Below the pieces are notes generated by a model. That model saw only the letters and a program-made list of their open reading frames with translations. It had not been told where the DNA came from and searched no databases. A stretch of 32,307 bases of DNA from positions 1-32,307 of the forward strand of contig CALXQP010000014.1 in NCBI GenBank assembly GCA_944390695.1, in the 5' to 3' direction. The translations under genes were made by a program, and so were the position numbers. The stretch is from an uncultured Clostridia bacterium. GTDB taxonomy: Bacteria > Bacillota > Clostridia > TANB77 > CAG-508. This document shows positions 23,235 through 31,423 of the stretch, in pieces; the stretch's first letter is position 1, and each line of letters opens with the position of its first letter.

Positions 23235-23681
23235 TTAGGTTTGTGCATATAAAGAAGTAGGTCTATAAAAGCAATGCTCTCCAAGTCTAGTATGAAGCGT
23301 TCCTGAACCATTACTAGGAAAAGTTGAACCACATGAAGGTCTAAAAGGATTCAAATACCACAAACATTCTCCAATTTCATTTAATCTATTCCCAGCTAAT
23401 GCCCAATCTGCAATTTGATAATGTACATCAGTTGGTGTCATATTATATATATTTTGTGGATTATATTGACCATTTATTGTTTCTCTTGCGCAATCAAACT
23501 GACCTGGCTGAAATATTATATTCCTTATATTTCCACCTTGTGAGACCCTTGCATATTCTCCCTCTGTTGCATTTACTCTATTCATTGTAACTGTTGCAAC
23601 TGCTTTCATTCCATTATCACCTTCTCCTCCAGCCTCACATTGCACTATTCTTGCTAATAACTCTCTTTCTGAATATGCCAC
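23235..23681 (-). CDS. cwlJ: Spore cortex-lytic hydrolase, CwlJ/SleB family
   Basis: 148 residues, a lone Hydrolase_2 domain that cleaves spore cortex peptidoglycan at germination. ELLARIVQCEAGGEGDNGM (with the catalytic Glu), AVATVTMNRVNA, IIFQPGQFDCA and ALAGNRLNEIGECLWYLNP are family motifs. There is no signal peptide and no peptidoglycan-binding domain, which fits CwlJ (coat-localised) rather than SleB. I place the start at GTG 23681, seven bases after GAGGTG; a GTG nine bases upstream lies inside that site. It is cotranscribed with a GerQ-like gene, the known CwlJ partner. Confidence 0.88.
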   Translation of the reverse strand: MAYSERELLARIVQCEAGGEGDNGMKAVATVTMNRVNATEGEYARVSQGGNIRNIIFQPGQFDCARETINGQYNPQNIYNMTPTDVHYQIADWALAGNRLNEIGECLWYLNPFRPSCGSTFPSNGSGTLHTRLGEHCFYRPTSLYAQT

Positions 23682-23924
23682 TTTTATCACCTCTTGATTT
23701 ATAATATGCGCTTACTTAAAAAGTGTGCTTACTTTTTACTAAATATTAAAAAACTTTTATTTTCCTATTTTATCCTACTAAAATTCAATAAAATTAAAAC
23801 TAGATTATATAATTTTTCAAAAAAAATGTTCCTTAATCTTTTTTATTATACTATTTTCGACAATTTATGTTATACTATAAATGCTGAATTAAAAAATTAA
23901 CTTTTGAAAGGAGAGGGGAAAAAC

Positions 23925-24473
23925 TTGGAAGAATTAATAACAAATTCTTTAAATGGCGATAAAGAAGCTTACACTAAATTAATACAAAATATTCAAATTG
24001 AAATGTACAAAATCGCCAAATCTCAATTAAACAATATTGATGATATTAATGATGCAATCCAAGAAACTATAATACGTTCCTATAATGAACTACATTTGTT
24101 AGAAAATTATAGCTATTTCAGAACTTGGATTATTAGAATTTTAATTAATGAATGTAACAATATTCATCGCAAGAAGAAAAGACAATTAGGACTTTTTAAT
24201 AAAATGTCTAACATTGTGGAAACATCCTCTTATACTGAAGCAGAAATTGAAAACAAAGAAAGTGATATTGATTTCGATTTATTAATTAAACATTTAAAAT
24301 ATGATGAAAGGCTTATCCTTACTCTTTATTATAAAAATAAATATACTCCAACAGAAATCTCGAATATTTTAGACATTAGTGTTAATACTGTAAAGAGTAA
24401 GTTGCTTAGAGCAAAACAAAAATTACAACAATTATATAAAGAAGGAGGGCTACATAATGAAACGAAAAAATAA
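23925..24473 (+). CDS. ECF-type RNA polymerase sigma factor
   Basis: 182 residues. Region 2 (LEELITNSLNGDKEAYTKLI through IQETIIRSYNELHLLENYSY, then FRTWIIRILINECN) and region 4 (DERLILTLYYKNKYTPTEIS, NILDISVNTVKSKLLRAKQKL) are both complete, as in SigV/SigW-type ECF factors. The start is taken as TTG at 23925, after AAAGGAGAGGGG; the longer frame starts at a TTG ahead of that site. An extended -10 (TGTTATACT) lies about 50 nt upstream. The 3' end overlaps the next gene by 17 bp, so an anti-sigma partner is expected and present. Confidence 0.92.
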   Translation: MEELITNSLNGDKEAYTKLIQNIQIEMYKIAKSQLNNIDDINDAIQETIIRSYNELHLLENYSYFRTWIIRILINECNNIHRKKKRQLGLFNKMSNIVETSSYTEAEIENKESDIDFDLLIKHLKYDERLILTLYYKNKYTPTEISNILDISVNTVKSKLLRAKQKLQQLYKEGGLHNETKK

Positions 24474-25539
24474 ATTCGATACATTTGATAAAATTGATGA
24501 TTTTGATAAAATGTTATTTGAATACTATGACAACAAAAATGACGATATTCCTCTTTCTACACAAAAAGCAATAGATAATTCTATTAATACTGCTTTTAAT
24601 AATACTTCTAAGTCTAAACATAAATTATCTACATTTACTATGCTTAAAAGAGTTGCTGTTTTTATACTTTCTCTTGGTATTATTACTGCTACTACTGTTT
24701 ATGCTAAAGATATTGTTAATTTCATAACTAGCTTGTTTAATAATACTAATTCTGGTATCGATACAGCTGTAGATAATGGTCATTTGCAAAATGTTGATAT
24801 GGATTTTATTGAATGTAATGATATCGGCCTTAAAGTTGACTATCTTCTTATGGATAACCATAATTTGAATATTTCTTTTGTGTATAAGTATTTGGGTGAA
24901 GAAGTTAATATAAAAAGTATTAAATATGAGGATTTGATTATAAAAAATGAGAAAGGTGATATTTTGTGCAGTGTATCTGATAATCCAATTCAGACAACAA
25001 ATATGATTCAATTTGATATAACATCCACAAGCGAACAGGAATTTATTGATAATTTTACTATAAGAGATTCTTTACTAGTAACATCAAAAAATCTTCCAGT
25101 TTCTGAAACTTTATACATAGATATCACTAAAATAGAATTGAATCTATATGAAGAAATTAAATATATTGATGGCAATTGGAGTTTTTCAATAAATGTAGAT
25201 AATAAAACTGTCATAAAAAATTCTTATAACCATTATTTTAGTAATCCTTACGTTAATAGTGTAAAAACAAATCTTGATGCAACAGCTTTATCAATTGAAT
25301 TAGAATTAAATACTTTGTTTAATGATTCTATACTTTATAGACATGGAACAATTACTTTGAAAGATAGCAATAATAAAACATACAGACCAACTAAAATGTT
25401 ATCCCAAAAAGATGACTCTTCTGGAACTAGTACAATTACATTGTTTTATCCTATTTCAGTTTATGATAATATTGATAAATTATATCTAAATGTTAAATTA
25501 GATACTGATAAACAAATTGATATAGAATTATCAAAATAA
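24457..25539 (+). CDS. DUF4179 membrane protein, likely anti-sigma factor
   Basis: 360 residues. A cytoplasmic N-terminus (1-60) with FDKMLFEYYDNKNDDIPLST precedes one transmembrane helix (MLKRVAVFILSLGIITATTV, about 62-81) and a large extracytoplasmic beta-rich domain (VDNGHLQNVDMDFIECNDIGLKVDY-type start), matching DUF4179 proteins that pair with ECF sigma factors. It has no zinc-binding HxxxCxxC motif. Presumably it holds the sigma factor until an envelope signal is sensed. The ATG is preceded by GAAGGAGGG inside the sigma gene. Confidence 0.85.
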   Translation: MKRKNKFDTFDKIDDFDKMLFEYYDNKNDDIPLSTQKAIDNSINTAFNNTSKSKHKLSTFTMLKRVAVFILSLGIITATTVYAKDIVNFITSLFNNTNSGIDTAVDNGHLQNVDMDFIECNDIGLKVDYLLMDNHNLNISFVYKYLGEEVNIKSIKYEDLIIKNEKGDILCSVSDNPIQTTNMIQFDITSTSEQEFIDNFTIRDSLLVTSKNLPVSETLYIDITKIELNLYEEIKYIDGNWSFSINVDNKTVIKNSYNHYFSNPYVNSVKTNLDATALSIELELNTLFNDSILYRHGTITLKDSNNKTYRPTKMLSQKDDSSGTSTITLFYPISVYDNIDKLYLNVKLDTDKQIDIELSK

Positions 25540-25579
25540 TCTTAAATCATCAATACATAAAATTTATAAATAATTCTTA

Positions 25580-25615
25580 AAAGGAGAAAATCAAAAATTA
25601 TAGATTTTCTCCTTT
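25580..25615. terminator. Bidirectional terminator between DUF4179 and KilA-N genes
   Basis: AAAGGAGAAAATC (25580-25592) pairs with GATTTTCTCCTTT (25603-25615), 13 bp perfect. It lies between convergent genes, with A/T-rich flanks on both sides. Confidence 0.85.
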
Positions 25616-25634
25616 ATTAAAATATTTTATTTAA

Positions 25635-26432
25635 TTATTTAAGATATTTGACATCAGATTCATTCAATATTTTCATTTGAGAAATGGCTATTTTATTTAA
25701 TTTTTCTAGCCTTTCTGGTTGTTTTATTCCATCATTAATAAATACTGAATTCAAGTTTTCTAAATTTGCTAAACATATCAATTCATTTATAGTAGCATAA
25801 TCTCTGATATTTCCATTTAACCCAGAATTTTTGTCTCGCCATTCTTTAGCAGTCATTCCAAACAATGCCATATTCAATACATCAGCTTCTTCTGCATAAA
25901 TATGATTAATTTGCTCTTTAGTCAATTTAGTAGGTACTAAATTTTGTTTTATAGCATCTGTATGTATTCTATAATTAATTTTAGATAATTCTCTTTTTGC
26001 ATTCCAACTTAGTTCCTTTTGCTCTTCTGATTTTAATCTTTCAAATTCTTTTATTAATAATAATTTGAATTTTGGACTAATCCACATTCCAAACTCAAAA
26101 GCAATATCTTTATGAGCATAAGTTCCGCCATATCTCCCTGCTTTTGATATTATACCAATTGCATTTGTTTTTTCTACCCATTCTTTAACACTAATTTTAT
26201 AACTATTTAAACCTGCTTGACTTTTAATTATGGCGAATTCGCCATAATTAAAACTTGGATTATGAATTTCTTCCCAAATTCCTAAGAATTCAATTGTATT
26301 TCTGTTTCGTAACCAATCTGATACAAAGAAATCTCCGTCCTTGGATTTTAGCATATCTGTAATTGATATATAATCTTCATCATTTATTTTAAAATATGAA
26401 ATTTTTTGTTCTAAAACTGTTAATTCTGCCAT
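25635..26432 (-). CDS. KilA-N domain protein (phage-type)
   Basis: 265 residues. The N-terminal KilA-N domain covers about residues 14-135 (YISITDMLKSKDGDFFVSDWLRNR, then GRYGGTYAHKDIAFEFGMWISPKFKLLLIKEF), a DNA-binding-type module found in phages and large viruses. The rest (SWNAKREL, QINHIYAEEADVLNMALFGMTAKEWRDKN, YATINELICLANLEN) resembles the conserved C-terminal half of bacterial KilA-N proteins that are often chromosomal orphans. AAGGAGG precedes the ATG. No other phage gene adjoins. The role is unknown; antirepressor-like or defence-related functions are possible. Confidence 0.88.
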   Translation of the reverse strand: MAELTVLEQKISYFKINDEDYISITDMLKSKDGDFFVSDWLRNRNTIEFLGIWEEIHNPSFNYGEFAIIKSQAGLNSYKISVKEWVEKTNAIGIISKAGRYGGTYAHKDIAFEFGMWISPKFKLLLIKEFERLKSEEQKELSWNAKRELSKINYRIHTDAIKQNLVPTKLTKEQINHIYAEEADVLNMALFGMTAKEWRDKNSGLNGNIRDYATINELICLANLENLNSVFINDGIKQPERLEKLNKIAISQMKILNESDVKYLK

Positions 26433-26735
26433 TTTACCTCCTTTTATTAGTTAATGTATATACTTTTAAATAAGTCTTTTATTTTAGCTATCGTAAAATC
26501 TATAAGTTTATAAATAATTCTACATCCAGAATTTTAACTAGTATTATTATACTATAAAAACAAAGAAATTCTACATACTTCTATTAAAATTTAATGGTAA
26601 TTTTTATCATACTTTCTATTGGTAAATAAATATAAATAACAACATAAAACGAAAAAATTTAAAAAATTCACTGAAAACTGAATAAAACTTTTACTAATAA
26701 AACTATTATATATTATATAAAATTATATATATTTA
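26433..26735. other. AT-rich gap upstream of the KilA-N gene
   Basis: No gene or clear promoter seen. The sequence is strongly AT-rich, containing several partial TATAAT-like boxes with no well-spaced -35 element. It separates the native KilA-N gene from the compositionally different segment that follows. Confidence 0.4.
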
Positions 26736-26776
26736 CCTATAAGAAGTACTTGAGTTATAAAAGTACTTCTTATAGG
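26736..26776. repeat. Perfect 16-bp inverted repeat
   Basis: CCTATAAGAAGTACTT (26736-26751) and AAGTACTTCTTATAGG (26761-26776), 9-nt loop. There is no strong T-run on either side. It marks the left boundary of the higher-G+C segment carrying the exported protein gene, so it could be its terminator or a recombination-site relic. Confidence 0.75.
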
Positions 26777-26833
26777 ATTTATTTCTGCAGGGAAAGATTA
26801 ATGGTTATGAACTTTACTTATTGCCGTACTTTA

Positions 26834-27385
26834 TTAGCCCCACCATGCATCGATAATCATGCGGATTCTGAGGTTAGAGGACGTTCCTGTTGCAAGATAG
26901 TACTTGAAGTAATAAGTCCTATTAGCAACAATCGGAACTCCAAACTCAGTCGTAGCAGAACCGTCTGCCCTTACGACATCAGTTTGAAGGCTATAGCTGT
27001 GGTTATAATCCCACAACTGTATCGAAACCATTTTGTTGCTCTGAGCAGAACCGTCAGCGCCAGTAACGATCATGGTGTAATCCAGATAGTTACCATCGTA
27101 TTTCCGGTCAGCACCGCGGTAGTAGGTACCTGTCATCGTGAAAGAAGAATCAATGGCAAAAGTTGCAACGCCATTTTCATCTACACTTTCAGGTGTAAGT
27201 TCGAACTCGTAAGTAGTGCGAGTTTTTCCATTGTCCATTTTTTCAACAGAGACAATGTTTTCGGGATTTAACATCCCATCGACGGGCTCTTCCGCGTGAA
27301 CCATTGTGACACTGCCAAGCAGCATCATGAGAGTCGCGACCATCAAAGAGATGAACCGCATCATGCCTTTTTTGATTTTCATCAT
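26834..27385 (-). CDS. Exported protein of unknown function, foreign composition
   Basis: 183 residues. A signal peptide occupies about 1-31 (KKGMMRFISLMVATLMMLLG, then SVTMVHA before EEPVDG), followed by a probably beta-sandwich secreted domain rich in T, S, Y and G with no cysteine, ending AWWG. I do not recognise the family. The codons are far richer in G and C than any other gene here (GCC, ACC, GAC and CTG-type codons), indicating recent transfer. AGGAGG sits 8 nt before the ATG. It has its own promoter with an extended -10 and a leader hairpin. No processing or export gene adjoins, so a bacteriocin-like or adhesin role is only a guess. Confidence 0.8.
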   Translation of the reverse strand: MMKIKKGMMRFISLMVATLMMLLGSVTMVHAEEPVDGMLNPENIVSVEKMDNGKTRTTYEFELTPESVDENGVATFAIDSSFTMTGTYYRGADRKYDGNYLDYTMIVTGADGSAQSNKMVSIQLWDYNHSYSLQTDVVRADGSATTEFGVPIVANRTYYFKYYLATGTSSNLRIRMIIDAWWG

Positions 27386-27432
27386 AGCTTTTGACCTCCT
27401 GTTGTCTTAACCAAAAATCATTCCCTGCTTTA

Positions 27433-27477
27433 TCAATAAAGTTTTGGTTGTAAATCCTCCAGCCCAAAACTTATTGA
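27433..27477 (-). promoter_or_regulatory. Leader hairpin of the exported protein gene
   Basis: TCAATAAGTTTTGG pairs with CCAAAACTTTATTGA (one bulge; arms 27464-27477 and 27433-27447) about 50-90 nt before the start codon. The loop contains GGAGG. Upstream, TGCTATAAT (27502-27510, minus strand) is an extended -10. The hairpin could affect mRNA stability or act as a regulatory element. Confidence 0.6.
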
Positions 27478-27606
27478 TCACTTCCACAAAACACTTTTTT
27501 AATTATAGCACATATTTTACAAGAATTTTAAAAAAGATAAAAAAAGATAAAATTTTTTAAAAATTTTTTCATTTTTAGTCTCATTCTTTCCTCAATACAT
27601 AAATCT

Positions 27607-27730
27607 AGTTGGAAAAAATTGAATTTGGGCAAGGAAAATTCTTTTTAAAAAGCAAAGGCACATACATAGTATATGTAAACTTATTTCAAATGAAATCTAA
27701 CATAGGCAAAATTGTAATTATTTTTCAATT
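27607..27730. repeat. Repeat family B, full copy 2 (MITE-like, 124 bp)
   Basis: The ends AGTTGGAAAAAATTGAATTT (from 27607) and GCAAAATTGTAATTATTTTT (from 27706) are imperfect inverted repeats. The interior is homologous to copy 1, and where the small central hairpin differs (ACAC/GTGT versus ACATA/TATGT) it stays paired. It lies 146 bp upstream of the Spo0A-like gene and on the outer side of the foreign segment. Confidence 0.8.
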
Positions 27731-27875
27731 TTATTTTCCAATTCTTCCAAAATTTCTATTTAATATATGTAAAAAAATCAAAATTTTAAAATTTTTTAAA
27801 ATTTTTTAAAAAAAATGCACCTTCTACCCCATGTTCAAAACGTCTAATAGATAGATATGAAATGGAGGTTCTTAC

Positions 27876-28595
27876 ATGCTAAATTTACTTATTATAAGTA
27901 AAGACATTGATAAAGCAAGAAAAATACTTAATTATATTTCAGAAAATAGCAATCAAATCAGAATTTACTCTATAGTAAATAGTTTAGATGAAGGGCTAGA
28001 AATCTTAAATAATGGTATAATAGATGTAACATTAATAAATACAGACGATAAAATAAATACTATTTATACATATTTGAGCAACATTTCAGATTCTTACATA
28101 GAAAAATACAAAAAGACTATGATTATACTTTCTAATAATATTTCTCATATTCACTCAAATCATTATATTTGTGAATGCATCTCTTCAGAAGTTGATATGT
28201 CAATATTATTTTTAAAGATAAATAAAATTGTAAAAAATAAATTACCACAAATCACTCAATTAACACTATCTAATAAAATTAATAAAGAATTAGAATTTAT
28301 AGGTTACAATTTATCTTACAATGGAACAAAATATTTATCTGAAAGTATAGCTCTAATATACAATAATTATTATAGTAGCGAAAACTTAAGTAAAAATATT
28401 TATCCTGTTATTGCAAAAAAACACAATAAAACAGTAAATACAATAAAATGCAATATAATATCTGCTACTAATTCTATGTATTATAAGTGCAATGAAATTA
28501 AATTAAAACAATATTTTAATTTATGCACAACAACAAAACCCAAACCAAAACTTGTAATTCATACAGTTTTGAATAAATTATATGATTTTATATAA
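27876..28595 (+). CDS. Spo0A-like regulator with a degenerate receiver domain
   Basis: 239 residues. The C-terminal half (about 130-225) matches the Spo0A DNA-binding domain: IGYNLSYNGTKYLSESIALI, then LSKNIYPVIAKKHNKTVNTI. The N-terminal half has receiver-like length and hydrophobic pattern, but the acidic pair is replaced (LLIISKDIDKA), the phosphorylated Asp position is Asn (DVTLIN, N55), and the KPF-type Lys is absent. It is therefore unlikely to be switched by phosphorylation. Arginines of the Spo0A recognition helix are also changed, so the operator may differ. GGAGG precedes the ATG. It is monocistronic with a terminator after it. It is not the master Spo0A, and its role is unknown. 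Confidence 0.82.
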   Translation: MLNLLIISKDIDKARKILNYISENSNQIRIYSIVNSLDEGLEILNNGIIDVTLINTDDKINTIYTYLSNISDSYIEKYKKTMIILSNNISHIHSNHYICECISSEVDMSILFLKINKIVKNKLPQITQLTLSNKINKELEFIGYNLSYNGTKYLSESIALIYNNYYSSENLSKNIYPVIAKKHNKTVNTIKCNIISATNSMYYKCNEIKLKQYFNLCTTTKPKPKLVIHTVLNKLYDFI

Positions 28596-28623
28596 TTTAT
28601 AACCAATTTAATCAATTCCAAGA

Positions 28624-28659
28624 AGAGAAGAGGGCATTAATGAAATTTCCCTCTTCTCT
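28624..28659. terminator. Bidirectional terminator between Spo0A-like and LtaS genes
   Basis: AGAGAAGAGGG (28624-28634) pairs with CCCTCTTCTCT (28649-28659), 11 bp perfect, in a convergent gap of 93 bp. Confidence 0.85.
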
Positions 28660-28688
28660 AATTATTTTAATTATTTAATTAAAATTTT

Positions 28689-30671
28689 TTATATTCCAAT
28701 TTTTTCGTATATATCATATTTCACAAACGAATTACTCATAGTAAATTTATTTGCAACACTTCTGTTAATACTACTAACATAATCATCACTAACTGTTTGA
28801 CCATCTTTTAATACAAACTTTTTACTTTTTGAATAATATGTTCCATAATCAGTCACCCAGCTTCTGTTAGAAAATATAGCAATTCCTGGTTCATCACTTA
28901 AAATGTCTTTACCAATTATTGTCCTTGAATCATATTCAATTCCAAATAAATTAAGTAATGTTGGTAAAACATCAATTTGACTTCCCACTTTGTTAATTTG
29001 AATAGGTTCTTCCATTTCACTATTCCATAAAATAAAATTACTTCTATTAACTTCAACAATATCATCTCTTTCATATGTGCTAACAGAATTTACTTCATCA
29101 ATTGTTAAAGTATATGGATAATGGTCTCCAACCAAAGCAATTACTGTATCTTGCAAAATTCCCTTTTCATCTAAATCATTAATTAATGTTTCTAATGCTC
29201 TATCTAACTCTATTTGTGATGCCAAATATGCTTTAACAGCATCATCATATGGGAGATTTTTAACAAACTCCTTGTTTTTAATTGATATTGAATTTCCTCC
29301 TGTAAAATTATATGGAGCATGTCCACTTACTGTAATATAATATGTTACAAATTTATCTTCTGATGTATAAAAATCTGTTGTAACATTTATTAAATCAACA
29401 TCACTTGGTAACCATTTTGTATGCATAAGTTTTTCTAAACCATTACCTTTTCCCATATATGAATTAAATCCTAGAGTTTTCATTGTATCATTTCTTGAAT
29501 AATATGTATATGTCCAATTGTGATATGCATTTGCAGTATAGCCCTCTTTTGCAAAACTATTCCCTATTGCATTAGATATTTGTGGCATATCTTTTTTCCA
29601 CATATTTAATGTATTTTGTGTAGGTATTAAACCTGTCATAGCTTGAAATTCTCCACCTGTTGTGCTTAAAAATACTGGTGAATAAAAATTATTAAATACA
29701 AATCCTGAATTGGCTAATTTATACAATGTAGGAGTCAATTCTTTATCTACAGCTATATTATTAAATCCTTCAGCTAAAATAAATATCAAATTTTTATCTT
29801 TAAAATATCCTGTATATTCATTTTTTTTGGTTGGTTCAGTATTATTTATATATTCATATATGTTTTTTAAATTTTTATCTGTTGTTGATTGTATTAGGTT
29901 TTCTAATTGCAAATCTTTTTCATTATATTTAATTTCTTCTGGCTCTTGCTCTTGTTCATATGGTGGCTCATCTGTTTGATCTTCTTCATTTGTCTCAATT
30001 AATTCTCCATCTGTTTCTATAATAACTTTTTCTTCAAAACCAAAAATTGTTCTTTGAATATCAATTCCAGTTGATGTTAATAAGCCAAATTTTTCAATAT
30101 TTTTGTCTTGTGCATTTATATTGTAAAATAAATTATATGATGAATATGTGCCTTTTTTATCTAAATTTACAATTCCTATTGTAACACCGATACTTACACA
30201 TATTGCTAATATCATAACTAAACATCCCTTAGATTTATAAGATTCAAATTTGATTTTTTTATTAAAAATTATTAGCAATATTGCTGGCAAAATAAATAAA
30301 ATCAATAGAAAAATATTTTTAACAAGTTCATCTGCAATTATATTTGTAAAATCTAAAGCATTTCCTGCTAAGCCAAGTGTCATAAAAGAAAATGGCACAC
30401 TAAATAATTTATAAAAAATAGTTTGGATTATAAAATATATTGTTATTACTATTGTTGTTATAATTGTTATAACTTTTGCTACTCTGCCTTTAAATATATT
30501 ACATAACAAACTAATTATTAATATTGGTGTAACACTAAATATAATCGTATATAAAATATCAATTGGTTTATATACTTTAAATACTAGTAATTTAAATATT
30601 AGTTCTAAATAAATTACTAAAAATATAATGAAATATTCATTCCTTATTTTTGATTTCATTTCCTGTTCCAT
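28689..30671 (-). CDS. Lipoteichoic acid synthase family sulfatase
   Basis: 660 residues. Five transmembrane helices span about 1-200, then an acidic linker (ETDGELIETNEEDQTDEPPY) precedes an extracellular sulfatase-fold domain (about 290-650). Motifs: NLIFILAEGFNN (metal-binding Glu), PVFLSTTGGEFQAMTGLIPT (nucleophile Thr region), YHNWTYTYYSR, YYITVSGHAPY and TVIALVGDHYPYT (metal-binding Asp-His). LtaS enzymes polymerise glycerol phosphate from phosphatidylglycerol onto a lipid anchor. The family also includes phosphoglycerol transferases and modifiers, so substrate is inferred. The GGAGG site lies 14 nt before the ATG. Confidence 0.9.
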   Translation of the reverse strand: MEQEMKSKIRNEYFIIFLVIYLELIFKLLVFKVYKPIDILYTIIFSVTPILIISLLCNIFKGRVAKVITIITTIVITIYFIIQTIFYKLFSVPFSFMTLGLAGNALDFTNIIADELVKNIFLLILFILPAILLIIFNKKIKFESYKSKGCLVMILAICVSIGVTIGIVNLDKKGTYSSYNLFYNINAQDKNIEKFGLLTSTGIDIQRTIFGFEEKVIIETDGELIETNEEDQTDEPPYEQEQEPEEIKYNEKDLQLENLIQSTTDKNLKNIYEYINNTEPTKKNEYTGYFKDKNLIFILAEGFNNIAVDKELTPTLYKLANSGFVFNNFYSPVFLSTTGGEFQAMTGLIPTQNTLNMWKKDMPQISNAIGNSFAKEGYTANAYHNWTYTYYSRNDTMKTLGFNSYMGKGNGLEKLMHTKWLPSDVDLINVTTDFYTSEDKFVTYYITVSGHAPYNFTGGNSISIKNKEFVKNLPYDDAVKAYLASQIELDRALETLINDLDEKGILQDTVIALVGDHYPYTLTIDEVNSVSTYERDDIVEVNRSNFILWNSEMEEPIQINKVGSQIDVLPTLLNLFGIEYDSRTIIGKDILSDEPGIAIFSNRSWVTDYGTYYSKSKKFVLKDGQTVSDDYVSSINRSVANKFTMSNSFVKYDIYEKIGI

Positions 30672-30760
30672 TTTTTGCTATATTCCTCCATACTACTATT
30701 ATTACTGATTGTTTTTTTCAATTAATATATATCTTTATATTATTTACTATAAAATATTTA

Positions 30761-31423
30761 TTACATTTTTCGTGCAATTAGTGCTTTAATCTTTATACCT
30801 TGTTCTGAGAACATTTTTTCATGTTCTGTTTCTATATTATCTGACCAGATTGGTTCTTTATGTAAATCATATGTTTGGGCTAAAACTTCAAAACCTGATT
30901 CTTTTAAATATCCTAAACTTGCTAAAAATAAATCATCATCATCTGTTTTAAAATATATTTCTCCATTATCTGCTAAAAATGTTTTATATTTTTCTAATTG
31001 CCTTGTATGTGTTAATCTCTTTTTTCTGTGTTTTCCTTTTGGCCATGGATTACAAAAATTGATATATATTCTTTTTATATTATCTTCTTTTCCTAATATA
31101 AGAGGTATTCTTTCAATATCAAATCTAGTTAAAATAACATTATCTACTTCTCTATTTTCTTTTGTATATACATCTTCTATATTTCGCTTTGCCAATCCTA
31201 ACATTGCATCAACTAAATCTATTGCAATAAAATTGATATCTGGATTCTGTATAGCTTTTTGTGATATAAATTGCCCTTTGCCACAACCTAATTCTAAATG
31301 TATTGGATTTTCATTATTTTTAAACTCATAAATCCACTTATCCTTTAGCTCTTCTGGCTTATCTCTATAAAAAGAACTTGCTTCTAGCTCTGGTCTTGCC
31401 CATGCTTTAAACCTGATTCTCAT
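30761..31423 (-). CDS. trmB: tRNA (guanine-N7-)-methyltransferase TrmB
   Basis: 220 residues, complete. It methylates G46 in tRNA variable loops using S-adenosylmethionine. SAM-binding HLELGCGKGQFISQKA (about 42-57), INFIAIDLVDAMLG, the family signature INFCNPWPKGKHRKKRLTH (about 125-143) and the C-terminal T.YE-type segment (ETEHEKMFSEQG) are all present. Its start overlaps the end of the upstream DUF5662 gene by 17 bp, with GGAGG inside that gene. Confidence 0.97.
   Translation of the reverse strand: MRIRFKAWARPELEASSFYRDKPEELKDKWIYEFKNNENPIHLELGCGKGQFISQKAIQNPDINFIAIDLVDAMLGLAKRNIEDVYTKENREVDNVILTRFDIERIPLILGKEDNIKRIYINFCNPWPKGKHRKKRLTHTRQLEKYKTFLADNGEIYFKTDDDDLFLASLGYLKESGFEVLAQTYDLHKEPIWSDNIETEHEKMFSEQGIKIKALIARKM

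Noticed and set aside
24625-25011. 128-residue minus-strand frame inside the DUF4179 gene
   Set aside because: Antisense shadow with low-complexity I/N/K composition and no ribosome binding site.
26750-27271. 173-residue plus-strand frame opposite the exported protein
   Set aside because: It is the complement of the better-supported minus-strand gene, which has a signal peptide and AGGAGG; the plus frame lacks a ribosome binding site and any recognisable domain.
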